Positions 21,869 to 34,045 of a stretch of DNA of 64,000 nt are shown piece by piece (the first letter of the stretch is position 1; each line of letters starts with the position of its first letter). This DNA is from Cyprinodon diabolis. Its lineage: Eukaryota > Chordata > Actinopteri > Cyprinodontiformes > Cyprinodontidae. The notes under the pieces were generated by a model. It saw only the letters and a list, made by a program, of their open reading frames with translations, was not told where the DNA came from and did no database searches. The translations under genes were made by a program, and so were the position numbers. The stretch covers positions 31,110,001 through 31,174,000 of the forward strand of contig CM060070.1 in NCBI GenBank assembly GCA_030533445.1, read 5' to 3'.

Positions 21869-23850
21869 ATGGTTCAGAAAATACTCAATAAATTCGTTGG
21901 TGCCAAGTATGTCTCTATTCTGAGAACGTGGTAAGTTAAAACAATAAGAGGCTGAGCTTTATTGCTAATTAGCTTGGTTGGGTAGCGGTCGCTGACCCTG
22001 TGTCCTTCTGTGACCCGTTTGGCTAACTTTAGCTTAGCCTGAAACTGAATTAAACCTGCCGTTTATTTATTGGGCTTAAGTCCAGGGGTAATTTTATTAA
22101 TCAAATATAGACTAAACGGTACCAGTGTTGAATGCTCACATAGCCTGACCTAAAAATATTCTAAACTCGCCAGGGTGTCATTGTTTTATCTGATAATCCC
22201 ATTAGGTGTTCCATATTTAACAATTAAATGCATTTTGTGTTATTTTTTGTTGGCGCTTTTAATGCTTAGTAATTAATTTCTATTTAAAACGTGAATATAA
22301 GACATATTGATACAACCATCAAAGTAGCCAACTGAAATTGACTTAAATTTTTTTTTACCAGTGAAGTAAATATTTTAAGCAAGAAACTTATTTTAGGGAA
22401 TAAATTAGGGCTGAAACAATGAATCGTAATTAATCGATAACTGGATATAAAACATGCCTTTAGCTGACAGAGCGACCCACTTAGAGCAGTAGCTATATCG
22501 AAACAAATATGTAAACATTTTGCATTTAAGATAAAGCTTTTTTTTTCTGTCAATATGCTCTATCCAGAACTCCTCAAGGGGAAAAGTTTTAGTTTCACCT
22601 GATTTGATTTTGCCAAAAGTCTTCTTTAAGGAACCTTTTTTTTAACCAATTATTAATCAATTAATAAAAAAAAATAATCGTTAGTTGCAGCCCTAGAATA
22701 AATGATCATTACCTTGTTATTTAGTGAAGAAAATTCTGACACAATAATTGCAACTTCAAAGTTTGCCATAATCGAAGCAGTTGGCTATTATTTGTGTATA
22801 GGTAAGGTTTGCAATAACCTGTCTTACAACAAATCAGCATCAATTATAAAATGAGTCCTAATAAAGTCAGGTTGTCAAATATCAGCAGCTTCTTTAGCTG
22901 CAGATTTTAAACTTCTTGTTACCTTCAGATTAGTTGAAACACTGCAAACACCTTAGTTAAGAGATTTATATAACCAAAACCTCAATTTAAAAAGTAGGAT
23001 GTATGAAGATTAAGCACAGCCTCTCAACTTTACTCTAGATCAGTGGAGATATGGCTGCTGGTGTGATGCATCACGTTCCTGCCAACCAATGGACATCTCT
23101 GGTTTATGCTGTGTCAACTCTATAGTTTGATGCAGACGGGATTTTGGTGGGGGGTTGCAGAGGGTGGGCTTATCTTATTTCCAGTCAAAGAAAATGGTAA
23201 CCCTTTGGTAAACAAAGACAGTTTTGATGTTTTCATGGGCCAAATGTCTTACTGCCAGCTTGGGAATGTCCCTCTTCTGGCCCAACATGACAGGACTCAT
23301 AAAGACATAAATTAGCAGGTTCAGTGTGGCAGAATACAAGTTCTGACCTAAATGCTGACTTGTGGGATGAGTTGCATTGGAACATGTGAGCCAAACCTTA
23401 TCCAAGATCACTTTCCAACCTCACATATAGTTTTCAGGAAGGATGGTCAAAAAAATCCCATAAGTGGAAATTTGTGGAAGGCTTTCTTAAGAGTTGAAGC
23501 TGTTTTAGCTGCAGAGGGGAAGCCAGCGTCATGGTAAACTTAACAGATGTAGAATGGGATAGCTCCTTAGTTAAAAGGACAAGTATGATGGTCTCACATT
23601 GGTGTTAAAGCGTTGCTGTGAACAATGGCATACTTTTAACATAACGTCTATTTAACCCAACAAAACGCTTTATATTTTGTTGTTCAATTTCAGTCTTATT
23701 TAGAAGTCCCGTTGTCTTCCTTTATTTAGGTTACCAACTATGGTTACCTGGGGAACAGTTGGCGGCGTGGCGCTCATTCACTTCACTGACTGGCGGTTAA
23801 TTCTAGACTATGTGCCATACGTTAATGGGAAGTTCAAGAAAGACGAATAA
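21869..23850 (+). CDS. uqcr11: Cytochrome b-c1 complex subunit 10 (6.4 kDa subunit)
   Basis: Two coding exons, 21869-21930 and 23730-23850, joined at a codon split after two bases (W), give 60 residues. The C-terminal part reads TWGTVGGVALIHFTDWRLIL then DYVPYVNGKFKKDE, which matches the family pattern of one membrane helix followed by DWRLIL and VPYxNGKFKK. The human protein is 56 residues, so the length fits. Known role: a small accessory subunit of mitochondrial respiratory complex III in the inner membrane. The first ATG is in a modest context (agaATGg) and gives the expected basic N-terminus. It sits between tcf3 and mbd3 as in human 19p13.3. Confidence 0.93.
22406..22695. mobile_element. 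Non-autonomous hAT element (290 bp) in uqcr11 intron
   Basis: Ends TAGGGCTGAAAC ... CTGCAGCCCTA form an imperfect inverted repeat and are flanked by a perfect 8-bp duplication GAATAAAT (22398-22405 and 22696-22703). The interior contains mirrored taatcgat and ttaattgat-like blocks. It is related to the element at 61873-62269. Confidence 0.88.
23180..23540 (+). mobile_element. Tc1-like transposase remnant
   Basis: Degenerate + strand sequence retains the order LWDEL-like (cttgtgggatgagttgc) then an AW..IP-like block and RVEAVLAAEGKP, corresponding to the end of Tc1-family transposases (LP.RVEAVI.AKGG). Several frameshifts and stops are present. It is a relic within the uqcr11 intron. Confidence 0.55.
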
Positions 23851-24993
23851 AGAAATTAAGATGTGAGTCCTTTGACCTTGTATTCAATAAATCTTGTCAC
23901 TTATTATTCATTCAGTGTTTATAGTTTTGAATTTGGTCATACCTCAGCTCAGAGTATGCTTCTCTGAGGTGACCCAAACGTATTTTTGGAAGTACCTCAA
24001 ACATCTTTGATGTTTACCGACCAATACTTAATGTTCCACAGTTAGTTCATTAGAAGGGCCTATTTAGCTGGCAGTGCTGGCATCAAAAGCAGAGATGGTC
24101 TTATGTGATGATGGTGTGTTATTTATGCAAGATTAAAATCTATATCATTGTCAAATTGATCATATTTAAAACAGAAAAAAAACATAATTCCTGCAATGAC
24201 AGTGCTTACTCCAAACTATGTTTTGTCCTTTGTAATAGAAACATGAAACTACATTTTCAGCCCAGTAATCAGTGTTGCCCTACTTTGTTTGTGCTCCACA
24301 CTCCTTCACATGATTCTTCTGTTGTCTATTTGAAGGGATTTTAGACAATAAAATGACATTTAGTTTCTTATTTTTTAAAGAAAATTTTCAAATGCCTTGT
24401 TTATACCCTGGTAGTATTAATAACAGGCTCACACCTACTTAAGAGCTGTATATATGTTTGTATACTCAAAAGCATTTCAATGCTGTTTGTTTTTTCTTCA
24501 GTTTGGAAACTTTATCAAATTAAGAACTTTAATGTACATTTTTCTTTTATTTTGATTTAATGAATTTGTGCCTTCTGTGTTAACATCTTATTTATACGCA
24601 GTTTGATTTGTAATGCTTAGTTTAGTCTTATTGATTAAAATTATATTTAAAACAATGTAAAGTATGTCACAGAATTATGTATGATCGGTTTTGACTTTTT
24701 AACAGCACCTAGAGATGTGTTATAAATTAACACGGATACATTATGTGAATTAACTATATATTAGATGCATTTTATATAAGTATTTCTTTTGGTGTATTCT
24801 AATAGGAGATGGCGAGTATTTTATTATAGGTTAAATTTATAAGCTTTTTGAGGCCTTTGCTACAGCTATCCTTAAATCCACATGTGAAGATAGCAATGTC
24901 AGAGCGTTTCTGCTTTATAAGCGTGTTTCCAGAATTAGTTAGGAGTTCAGTGCTTTTTGCATTTTATTGAATAAGCCATGTATCCATTTACAG

Positions 24994-25130
24994 GACCAGA
25001 GCTCCGGTTGGATTCCTTTCAGCTCAAGTAGGATGCCCTGTCTCTGCAGGCTACAGAATGCACTCTAAAAATGCACATTTTGATCCAGTGTTGTAAGGTG
25101 TGAATAAATCATTAACTTATCCTCATATGT
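24994..25130 (+). other. uqcr11: Candidate uqcr11 3' UTR exon
   Basis: A donor-like aagat|gtgagt follows 13 bases after the uqcr11 stop (23863), and an acceptor atttacag precedes 24994. The proposed exon ends near an AATAAA at 25103. Alternatively the transcript may stop at the AATAAA at 23846-23851 or 23884. Inferred from signals only. Confidence 0.35.
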
Positions 25131-25487
25131 CCAAGAAATTTTGTAAATGATGAGCCATTAAACTTGTTTTGATTCAAACTGTGTTTTTTTTTTTCTTTTT
25201 TGCAAAAGGCTTATATATACACACTGATTAGTTGTTTACAGACCCTAAAAACTACAGAGGGAACTAAAGCTGCACCTTTAAACAGTTTAAAATGTATGAA
25301 GAATGAAAGAATAAAAGCTTGAGTGTTCCTGCTGGAGGACCAAACATTGTGCTCATTTTACACTGCGAGATTTGCGTGGATAATGTCTTTCATTTTTAAC
25401 ATCGGAGGGGGGAGGGGAGTCTGAAAGAGGAGAGGGGAGAAGGGATTTGACACAGCAAGAGGCTGAAAGCGAGATATTGTCCTCAAG

Positions 25488-25501
25488 ATGGATAAAAACG
25501 A
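25488..25501 (+). other. mbd3: Candidate alternative first coding exon of mbd3
   Basis: A short open start, ATG GAT AAA AAC GA, is followed at once by a perfect donor (gtaagt). It leaves two bases, the same phase as mbd3 exon 1, so splicing to exon 2 (28474) would give MDKND followed by PSGKKFRSK. Such a protein would lack the first half of the methyl-CpG-binding domain, as the mammalian MBD3 short isoform does. Speculative: no transcript evidence. Confidence 0.3.
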
Positions 25502-26579
25502 GTAAGTAAACATGTTAAACAGCGACTAAATCGACAAAAGGAGTTAAAAAATTTTTTTAATGTAAAATTATTGTTTGCTTCTTTAATGTAACCATGGAAA
25601 GTACGATTATCCTCGATTTGCCAAACGCAGTGGTCTCCAACATTAGTGTGTTGCTTCGCGAATGTGCCGTTCTGTTTTTAAAAATCCAGCAAGATGTTAA
25701 TTCTGTCTGTTAATTACAGCGATGCACTAATGCGTTAAAATGCTGTTAAATGTCCACGCGTAATAATCTTATGGAATGAATGCTACTATTTCTGATTCGG
25801 TTTCAAAAAGCGCAAGCAGGATTTTGGAGAAGAAAATGTGACATCTATTAAACATCAGCCGCGTTTATTTCATAGGATCTACTTTGTTCATTGAAATGAA
25901 AAAAAGCCGGCTCCGAATCTGAAGGACAACGGTCTCTATCGCCAAACCAGACTTTCTGTTATCGTTTAAATTAACAATATGCTGCGTTTTTACCCCAACA
26001 GCCTTGATAATGAAGGCTGTCAGGATCGCTCTGTGTTTTATTGGCATATATAAGGTCTCCATACGTTAATGTTGATGTTATATCTGCAAATGCTCAGAAC
26101 AAAAAAAACAGCTTCCGGTGCCTTTCAACATAAAGGCTAAATGTCATTCTGGCAGTTAGGCAAGCACACTTGGAGAGGTAAGTAAATAAAGAAATATTTA
26201 AAAAATAAACACTAAAAGCTGTTGATTCAAGATGAATGTGTCAAAATGAAAATGTAGATGCCATGTTAATACTAGGTTGCTTTTTTAAGAAGAGTGAACA
26301 TAATCATGAAAGCGGTGCAAATGCTAGATAAATCCACCTACTACTAATAAATAAAATCTAATAATTCTGAATATTATTCTTTGATATAAAAAATAGGTTT
26401 TTAATGGACTTAAATGACTCAAGGGAGTACATGTCTGCAAGATAGAATTCGTTTGAAAACCCTTCTGCCATAAAAAAAATATATGAATAAGAACAGGAGT
26501 TGCTAACAAATCACAAACTTCCTGCTAAAGTGAGTTTTTCCCCTCCACTGTCGCTATAAGATTGCCTAGTGTGAGGGAT

Positions 26580-26730
26580 TGCATTTGAGTCAATGCAATC
26601 AACTGGTTTTCCTTAGGTAGAAAACCGAATCAATTTGACTGGATGATCTGGTGAACTGTAAAGTGCCTTGAGATGACGTGTTGTGAATTGTCGTTATATA
26701 AATAAACAATTGAATTTAATTGAATTTAAA
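26580..26730 (+). mobile_element. 5'-truncated L2/Maui-like LINE 3' tail
   Basis: Contains gcaatcaactggttttcctt and aaagtgccttgagatgacg, then ttatataaataaac followed by attgaatttaattgaattt. This is the usual 3' tail of a fish LINE family with a short repeated terminal motif. A related fragment is at 45535-45655. Confidence 0.6.
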
Positions 26731-27339
26731 GTTATTGCACCCTTAGATTATTTTTTCCCTATTAGGTACTTCAAAATAAAGTTATTTTTTTCTTCTAGCT
26801 TATTTTCTAATTTATTTCTCTGCAGTAATAAAAGTGAGAATCCTTTAGAGGTGTTCGTTGCTCTTATGTTTTCTCAATCTGTTTAAATATGTATTTTTCC
26901 ATTGCAAAAGTATTAGAGGTATACTTTTTCCTGTAGCTAATTAACACTTTTTCTACAACAAATTTAGGTAAATGCTGAGTTTAAATTGATAAATGAATAT
27001 TGATTTATGTCTGCTAAAAATGGGGCCATAAAATATTAAACTTAACTTTAACCCCCGGAAAAAAATATTTTGTTACTGCAAAACATTTATATGAATTAGT
27101 GCCAAAATTGCAGTTATTTAAAAAAAAATATATCTATTTATTCCTTAAATAAATCTATCAGAGTGTGGTAATCGCCACTTAATACTGATACTTATGTTTA
27201 TGTTTGGTTCAAAATGAACTGTTCTGTCGACTTATTTGAATTTATTAAACAACTCTCTAGACCATCTACGTGCTAATAAAACGCCCCCACCTTGATTTAT
27301 TTTTTTTTTGCTTAAGCTTTTATTTTGAAATCCAAAACG

Positions 27340-27654
27340 CTAAACTTACGTCGAGCTCCGTTTTTTTTTCTTTGCGGATGTAGCTGCGGTCGTGACACGC
27401 AGGTAGTGATGGGGCAGAGATCTGCAGCGGAGCGATCTGCGCGGCCACAAAGAGCTGATTTGCTTTTAGCCGGGAAGAAGATCCCATTACCAGGGGCACG
27501 CGCTTTAAAATGGTCGAAACAAAAGCGTGAAAGGCTCCAGGCCAGCGTTATAGATTAGAGCGACAGTTTTTTTTTTGTTTTGTTTGTATTTTCATAACCC
27601 AACCTAGGCGTTTACTGTAACTTTTAGCGGATTCACCGACTAGCCGCGGGGGAA
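27340..27654 (+). promoter_or_regulatory. mbd3: CpG-richer mbd3 promoter / 5' UTR region
   Basis: Immediately upstream of the mbd3 start the sequence changes from AT-rich to GC-richer with many CpG steps (gtcgagctccg, gctgcggtcgtgacacgc, gatctgcgcggccac, ccgactagccgcggg). This fits a housekeeping-type promoter. No TATA box was identified; the exact start site is unknown. Confidence 0.5.
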
Positions 27655-30438
27655 ATGGAGAAGAAAAGGTGGGATTGCACTGCTCTCCCCAAAGGCTGGA
27701 AAATGGAAGAAGTGACCAGAAAGTCGGGTTTGTCAGCTGGAAAAAGCGATGTCTATTATTTTAGGTACTAAACTACTGATAACCTAAAACACACCACGGC
27801 TGCACCACACACCGAGATTTCGGATGATCAGTGTGTCTGGTTTAGAACAAAAATAAGATAAAAATAAGTTTTTAAAGAAAAAGGGGAGGGAGGGGGGTCT
27901 GTTTTTGTAGCAGGGTAAGCTGGCCACCTTTAGCCTCCAGGCCTAACTGGGCCTAACGGTCAACATGTTCATAACATTCTCTGTGTCCCATTGAAGTGAA
28001 GGTTTGTTCTCATTTAGCAGAGGAGAAGAGCAAGATGAGGAACAGAGGCCAGACAGGGGGGAGGCGGGTCGGTTGTATAGTTTGTGGTAGGCTGACTGTA
28101 CAATCCTACTGCTGTTGACAGTTCTGTCATGTTCAGATGCATTTGCATGAGATACTAGCACGAATCCACCCTTTGTTGTCCACTGATCAGGCTACACACA
28201 CCAGCAGCTGCTGTGTTCCCATTGTAAACATCAGGCGTCTTTAAGCTGATCATCCCTATCTGGTGCTGCTTATAACATCTTGATTAATTGTTCCTCATAA
28301 TCATTTCTGATTAGTGTACTAAAACCCTGCAGTGTTCCATTTTATGCATTCATTTCTGTGATTTTAGCCCCATTGCTCATTTAGATGTGTACAAATATTT
28401 TGTTGCATGATGGTTTGAAAATGAGTCCGTTTGAGGATCTTTCCGTTTCATCTAATGTGTTGTTTCTCATCAGTCCATCTGGGAAGAAGTTTAGGAGCAA
28501 GCCCCAGCTGGCCCGTTACCTTGGTAACCAGATGGACCTCAGCTCCTTTGATTTCCGCACGGGGAAGATGCTGATGAGCAAGCTGAACAAGAACCGTCAG
28601 AGGCTGCGGTACGACAACAACAACCAGAACAAGGTGAGGGGAGAGCGGCGTGACCAGATCCTGCAGCACGTCCAGAACCGATTCCTCTTAACTGGGAAGG
28701 GTTAAGAGTTGCTGGATCCCAAACATACTTGAAAACTGGTTACAGGATAGATTAATAAAGCTGAGATTAAGCAATATCCAGACAGAAATGTGTTCGAATC
28801 TGTTGGAACTTAGTGTTAAAGTTTTAATAGGGCTTCTCTTTATAAGTCGTATCCCTCCAAGTCATCCTTCTTTGCCTTTTTAGTAGAAACATCAGCAAAA
28901 CCAATTAGGTGAAGGTTAGGATGAAATTGCAGGTGGTGTTTTAAAGTTCTTCAAATTTTAAACTGCTGATGCGATTTTAAGCAGGCAGTTTTAATCTGGT
29001 AATCATACAGCATCCTTACAGGAGTCTCCTATGATCAGATCCACTGATCTGGACTCTTTGCAGGCATAATATAAGCACGCTGATGGCACACTGATGCAAC
29101 CATAATGTCATATTCCTCCTAAACTCTCACCCAAAAAGTGACCTGTTTTCTATGCTAATTAGATTTGCTGCATCTCTAAATGGTGCATTTTCTTTTAAGT
29201 GCATGGTTGCTTTCAGAGCTACCGTGTGCTCTCAAGTTTCACCCCCTCTTATTGAGCTGCAAATAGGGCATCCGTGCAGCTATATCTATCGGTTCTTTGA
29301 TTTCTTTCCTAGAGGTACCGTTGCATCATCTGAAGAGTCCAAATCAGCCCAGCACCGTGTTTCTAGTCTCTGTTTCTTCATGTCTTGATTTCTTCTCTTT
29401 TCAGGGCAAACCTGACTTAAACACGTCGCTGCCGGTAAGACAGACCGCCTCCATTTTCAAGCAGCCTGTCACAAAGGTTACCAACCATCCCAACAACAAA
29501 GTGAAGACAGATCCTCAGAAAGCCGTTGATCAGCCCAGACAGGTAAAAAGCCCCCCGGTGATCATCATGAAAGCCGTGTCTCAAACCAGAAAGACTGGTT
29601 TCAGAAACCCTAATTTCAAGTATTAGGTGTTTACTTTGAATTCTTGTGTGCTGTGAATTTACCCCTTCAACTTGGAGCAACATATTATTTTTCACATCGA
29701 CAGCTTTTTTGGGAGAAGAAACTCAGTGGTCTTAATGCCTATGACATTGCAGAAGAGCTGGTAAAAACAATGGAGCTGCCCAAAGGCCTGCAAGGTCAGA
29801 TGCTCAAACATTAACTACTGCATTTACTTTTCTGAGGGAGGTTGAAAGATTTCAAATGTTCCTGCTGCTTTCCTAGGTGTCGGTCCAGGCTGTACAGACA
29901 AAACGCTCCTGTCAGCCATAGCGAGCGCCCTCCACACCAGCGCAGCTCCGATCACGGGACAGCTGTCTGCAGCGGTGGAGAAGAACCCCGGCGTGTGGCT
30001 GAACACTTCCCAGCCACTGTGCAAGGCCTTTATTGTCACAGATGAGGACATTCGGTAGGAGCTTGTTACTGAAATAATCATCCAGACTGTTTATTTCTCT
30101 ATTTATTTCCTCTTTAAACTGTCAATTTTGTAGAAATGGTAGTGTTGCAGCTAAAAAATGGGGAACAATGCTGCATTTCTTATTTTTATACGGCTTCTGT
30201 TTGATATGTCTGATTGCAGTTATGTTTTTCTAACCTCGTTCCCCCTAACTACCACCTTCCAGTGACTTCCTGTTGCACCTGTGTGTGTAGGAAACAGGAG
30301 GAGCTAGTTTACAGTGTCAGGAAGAGGCTGGAGGAGGCGCTCATGGCTGACATGCTGGCTCACGTCGAAGAGGCCAACAGTGAAGGAGAGCCGCTGAAGG
30401 AGGAGGGCCACAGCAACGAAGACATGGAGACAGTATAG
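27655..30438 (+). CDS. mbd3: Methyl-CpG-binding domain protein 3
   Basis: Six coding exons: 27655-27764, 28474-28633, 29405-29542, 29704-29794, 29877-30054, 30291-30438. They total 825 bases, or 274 residues (human MBD3 is 291). The MBD covers roughly residues 2-70, with KRWDCTALPKGW, SGLSAGKSDVYYFSPSGKKF and the following RSKPQLARYLG. After it come the family-specific NuRD-binding parts: DLNTSLPVRQTASIFKQPVT, LFWEKKLSGLNAYDIAEELV, and the coiled-coil KQEELVYSVRKRLEEALMAD. Known role: core subunit of the NuRD chromatin remodelling and deacetylase complex. Positions 30 and 34 are Lys and Tyr, unlike mammalian MBD3 (His, Phe), so methyl-CpG binding is probably kept. The C-terminus has a short acidic tail, not the long Glu run of mammals. 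Confidence 0.95.
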
Positions 30439-31403
30439 CACAGGTTGGTCTAATAAGGCTGTTCAAGAAGCTCCAGGGAGGATGTAGATTTCCCATCACA
30501 CCAAAATGATGCATGTTTTTTTTTTTTGCAAATAAATTCTAAACCCTTCTTTATTTCTAAATGAACATTAGTACAGCCCCCCAATCGCCTAATCATATAG
30601 ATATGTGATTAAATGTCAGCGTAAGTACAAAGGCTCTGCCCATCAGCTCCATCCCCATCATATAACATAGTAGTGACAGTATAATTCTGCGGGGATGCTG
30701 TCCTGTTGTGTTTAAACCAAACACAATCTTCCATGTTGAGATGGCAGTGAAATTCCCCCCGCACCGCATCATCAACTAGAGGGGTCATCTATTAGCTCAC
30801 CTGTGGGGCGACTAAACTTGGGAGCTTCACTATGATCACCAAATATGCGTTCCAGATGCATCCTTGCTGACTGATTAGTCGCTCCTGAACGCGCCTCTAC
30901 GCAGGGATAAGACAAATATCACTCACTCCTTTTGCATTCCCTGTGGATGCAGCTTTAACTACTGGGGCGTTCAGACCAAATGTGTTTTGGACATCCAAAA
31001 AAAAAAAACCTTGGATGCTGGCTCAAACATTACTCAGGACTGTTTGACTCTTTGACCTTTTGGCTGCTCAATGCCCCAGACTTTATTATTTTTTTGAGTT
31101 TGAAAAAGTGGTTTTGACAGGTTTTTAATCAAGAAAGTTCACCTCAAAACGTCATCTGTGCAGTCAGTTCATCAGGCTTATGATCGTACTAAAATATTTA
31201 GTTCTTTGTACGAGCGGTATATAGGGGTGGGTGACCCCACTGGGACTTAACGGTGAAGCTCTCTGAGTCCGGCACGGCTTTTGAGGATATATCGCTGCCG
31301 TATAAAGGGAATATAAATAGTCCTTTAGGTTTTGATTTAAAAACTGTAAGGATCAGAACATAAAATCAAATATCACTGGGGAGATTTAACATTTTTAATG
31401 TAG

Positions 31404-32090
31404 GTAGGGCTAAGTGATATCGTACGGACCATAGAAAAGTGTCTATAGTGCTAATTTCATTCTATTGTTTTTATCTTGTATTCAAGCAAATATTTTCGAG
31501 GTCATATAGCTTACACACAGGTTATATAAATGATAAACAAGATTGATTTATTTTTATCCAAAAAGAAGCGCCAACTTGTGGTTTTGCAACATGGTGCTGG
31601 TTTACGGTTTTTGACTCACACCGGGTTTGCAACGTGCTTTACGTTACTTAACTCCTGAGAGATGGAGACCAGCAGGAGGCTGGAGTCTTAAACCTGTAGT
31701 TGCAACCAACAGAGACTGTGACGCAGGGAGCCCAAGATGAAGCGCCTTTACCAAAAAAGAGCGGGTGTGTCTGTGATTTGGTTACAATTGGGATTTAAGA
31801 AGTCTGACACGGAACAGTCACCGGTCATATGCAAACTATGCTGCAAGGCTGTTCCTCCCCTGGAAAAGTGGAAAACTTGCACCAGTGTTTCAAATATAAA
31901 AAAAAAAAAAAACACGATTTGTTGGCTTTGCTGATGATCGTTAAACTGGTGACCTTGCTGCTCAGTCGACCTTTTTTTTTTTTTTTTTTTTTCAACCTAT
32001 TCTATCGGTTTCCCCTACTTGTAATGAAAGCTGTACAAATTAAAATTTCGTTTCCTGTACACTCTGTGTATACAAAATGAAAATAAAAGT
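31404..32090 (+). mobile_element. hAT transposon remnant with BED-finger fragment
   Basis: The frame opening at 31737 reads VWLQ-like wording: SVIWLQLGFKKSDTEQ, VICKLCCKAV, then is cut off. This is the start of the BED zinc finger found at the N-terminus of hAT transposases and ZBED proteins; the downstream His pair is lost. The left end gtagggctaagtgatatcg (31404) resembles hAT-type element ends in fish. It is a dead copy. Confidence 0.6.
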
Positions 32091-32099
32091 TGTCTAAGT

Positions 32100-32475
32100 C
32101 TAGAACTGGAACAAAGTTGGACGCATTATGTATCTTTAAAACAGCCTTTTTTATTCATAATACCTTTACGACTCTTGTTTGATGAGCAGACAGCATCGAT
32201 GCATCTATAACCTATAGGCTAATGTACTTAGGGTCAGAAGTTCCCGCTCTGTCTGAGGATGTGAAATCAACCTTAAATGAGCCTGATCTAGGAAACGATT
32301 AAAGCGTTATATCCAAGATACATTTTCTTCAGATAATTGGAAGCGACCGGCATCCAGCTCAACTCGTATAGCAAAGGCAGCTCCATGTAAGGTGAAAAAA
32401 CAAAAAAACTTGAATTACAAGCAGAAGAGTTTGGCCACAGGTGGCACTATCATTAGAAAACTTTATAAAGCTTCC
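32100..32475 (-). repeat. Unclassified dispersed repeat, copy 2
   Basis: Reverse-complement counterpart of 4118-4500, with shared gccacctgtggcc, gagctgcc, ggatgcc, gggaacttctgaccct and ttatagatgcat in order. Diverged. No coding potential was seen. Confidence 0.6.
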
Positions 32476-33186
32476 TTAAATTAGGTTTGATTTTTGTGGT
32501 TATTGCCACCACAACCGGTCTTGTTTCACCTCCACCTGCTTTAGTAATCGGGTGGATTTCTTCAAATATTAAACTTCTTTTCTGAGGCTTCTCTAAATTT
32601 GTGCTTAAACCAGTGGTCTCACTCTTCTGTCCTTAATGCCTGCTGTCCTGCAACTTTTAGCTGGGTCTCTGTTTCAACACTTCTGACGAGCGTTGGCTCA
32701 TCAGCACAACTTAACTGCATGCTAGTAAGGCAATTCAGCCATTTCATTCAAGTATGGTGAAGAGAGACATTTAAAGGTTACAGGACATCGACCCTCAAGG
32801 ATTTGAGTTTTAGGCCACTGGAAACATCATTTTCAATGCAACAGGAAAACATTGAGCCAGAGCTACAGTGAATTTTCATTTGTAAATAGAAAATTCTAAA
32901 TATAAAAGTTGAATTTCTGGACTTTGACTAGGCCTTTCTACTATGAGTCACTCTGGCTTCATAATTGTTTTGCAAAGAAGAAATGTAAAAAAAAAACCCT
33001 CCAAACCTTCTTTTTATGTTCAGGAAAGATCAGCAGCTACACTTTAAAGAAAGGTTGCTCCATGAAGTTTTGTCTCCGTAGAGCAGAATACAAATGCATC
33101 ACATTTTTCTCACCTCTGACCTTTGGTCCCGCGTTTCAGAGAACTTCAGCTTAAATGACTTGTTGCTGATGTGTTTCTCCTTGTAG

Positions 33187-34045
33187 GTCACCGGGGAAGC
33201 CGGATGTACACGGGAACTTTAACCGTAGGATTACCAATCCAGTGCGGCCCTGAAGATCTGTCCCTTTGTGTCCAGTTTGGACGTCCACTCACTCCAGAAC
33301 AGCCTCAGCAGCCCTTCTGCCATCCATTTGTATCGTCATTTAAACGGGACTTCATGACTTTATTTATGAGCTCAGATGATTTTTAATTAGTAAACAGACA
33401 ACTATGAATGACTTAAATATATATTCAATAAATTTCCTTAAAATGTGTCAAAAGTAGTGTTTAGTGTTAAATGTATTTTTGCTAAAAAGGTTCAGATGAA
33501 TGTGTTTTTGTTTTTGCGACAATCATGTCAAGTCCAAGAGTTTAAGGTCAGCAGACGGCCGGGTGTTTTTGCCCCCTTTTGTTTAGGGCACCTTTTAGAG
33601 GCGAATGTTTTTGTACTGTAATGCATCCGTTTGTGGAAATTTAAACTAAGTGAACCCTCTTAGTTGATGTCTTTAGTTTTATCTTCCAATTATGGTGTCA
33701 TGCTCAGTGTGTGGGTGTGTTTCTCCTTGGCTTTCAGAGAGTAAAATGGTTTAGCTATTTTTTTTTTGTTTTTTGTTTCTCATCACTATAATCTGGGTAC
33801 TCTTTACACTTTTTTTTTTGTCTGTGTTGCAACACATCTTGCCTCCTTTTGAAAATTCACGCACAACTTTTGACAGCAGATGAGCTGTTTTTTGTTTTAT
33901 TTTTTAATGTTTTCCAAGGAGTTTTCATCCTGGTTCAATACATGAACATCAATACCTGAGCAGGCTGACATCAGACGTGAATTTGTGTTTCATAATAAAA
34001 ATCTGAATCTGTATCTTAATAAAGCTGTACATTTTTCTTTTATAT
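33187..34045 (+). other. mbd3: Probable mbd3 terminal non-coding exon (3' UTR)
   Basis: Seven bases after the mbd3 stop there is a donor-like cacag|gttggt (30444), and an acceptor ccttgtag precedes 33187. The exon would end at AATAAA signals at 33427, 33994 or 34018. An open frame of 71 codons at its start has no recognisable relatives and is taken as chance. Inferred from splice and poly(A) signals. Confidence 0.5.

Larger units (their letters stand above)
25131..27330. other. Intergenic region uqcr11-mbd3
   Basis: Mostly AT-rich. It contains a purine-rich stretch (25404-25445), a possible alternative mbd3 first exon (25488-25501) and a LINE 3' tail (26580-26730). No further gene was seen. 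Confidence 0.5.
30445..33186 (+). other. Probable mbd3 3' UTR intron with transposon remnants
   Basis: Contains a hAT remnant with a BED zinc-finger fragment (31404-32090) and the second copy of an unclassified dispersed repeat (32100-32475). The sequence at 32915-32940 (ctggactttgactaggcct) resembles part of the Tc1-like repeats elsewhere in the window. No gene was recognised. Confidence 0.5.

Noticed and set aside
33171..33386. 71-codon open frame downstream of mbd3
   Set aside because: Starts inside the intron before an acceptor and has no recognisable relatives; better explained as 3' UTR sequence.
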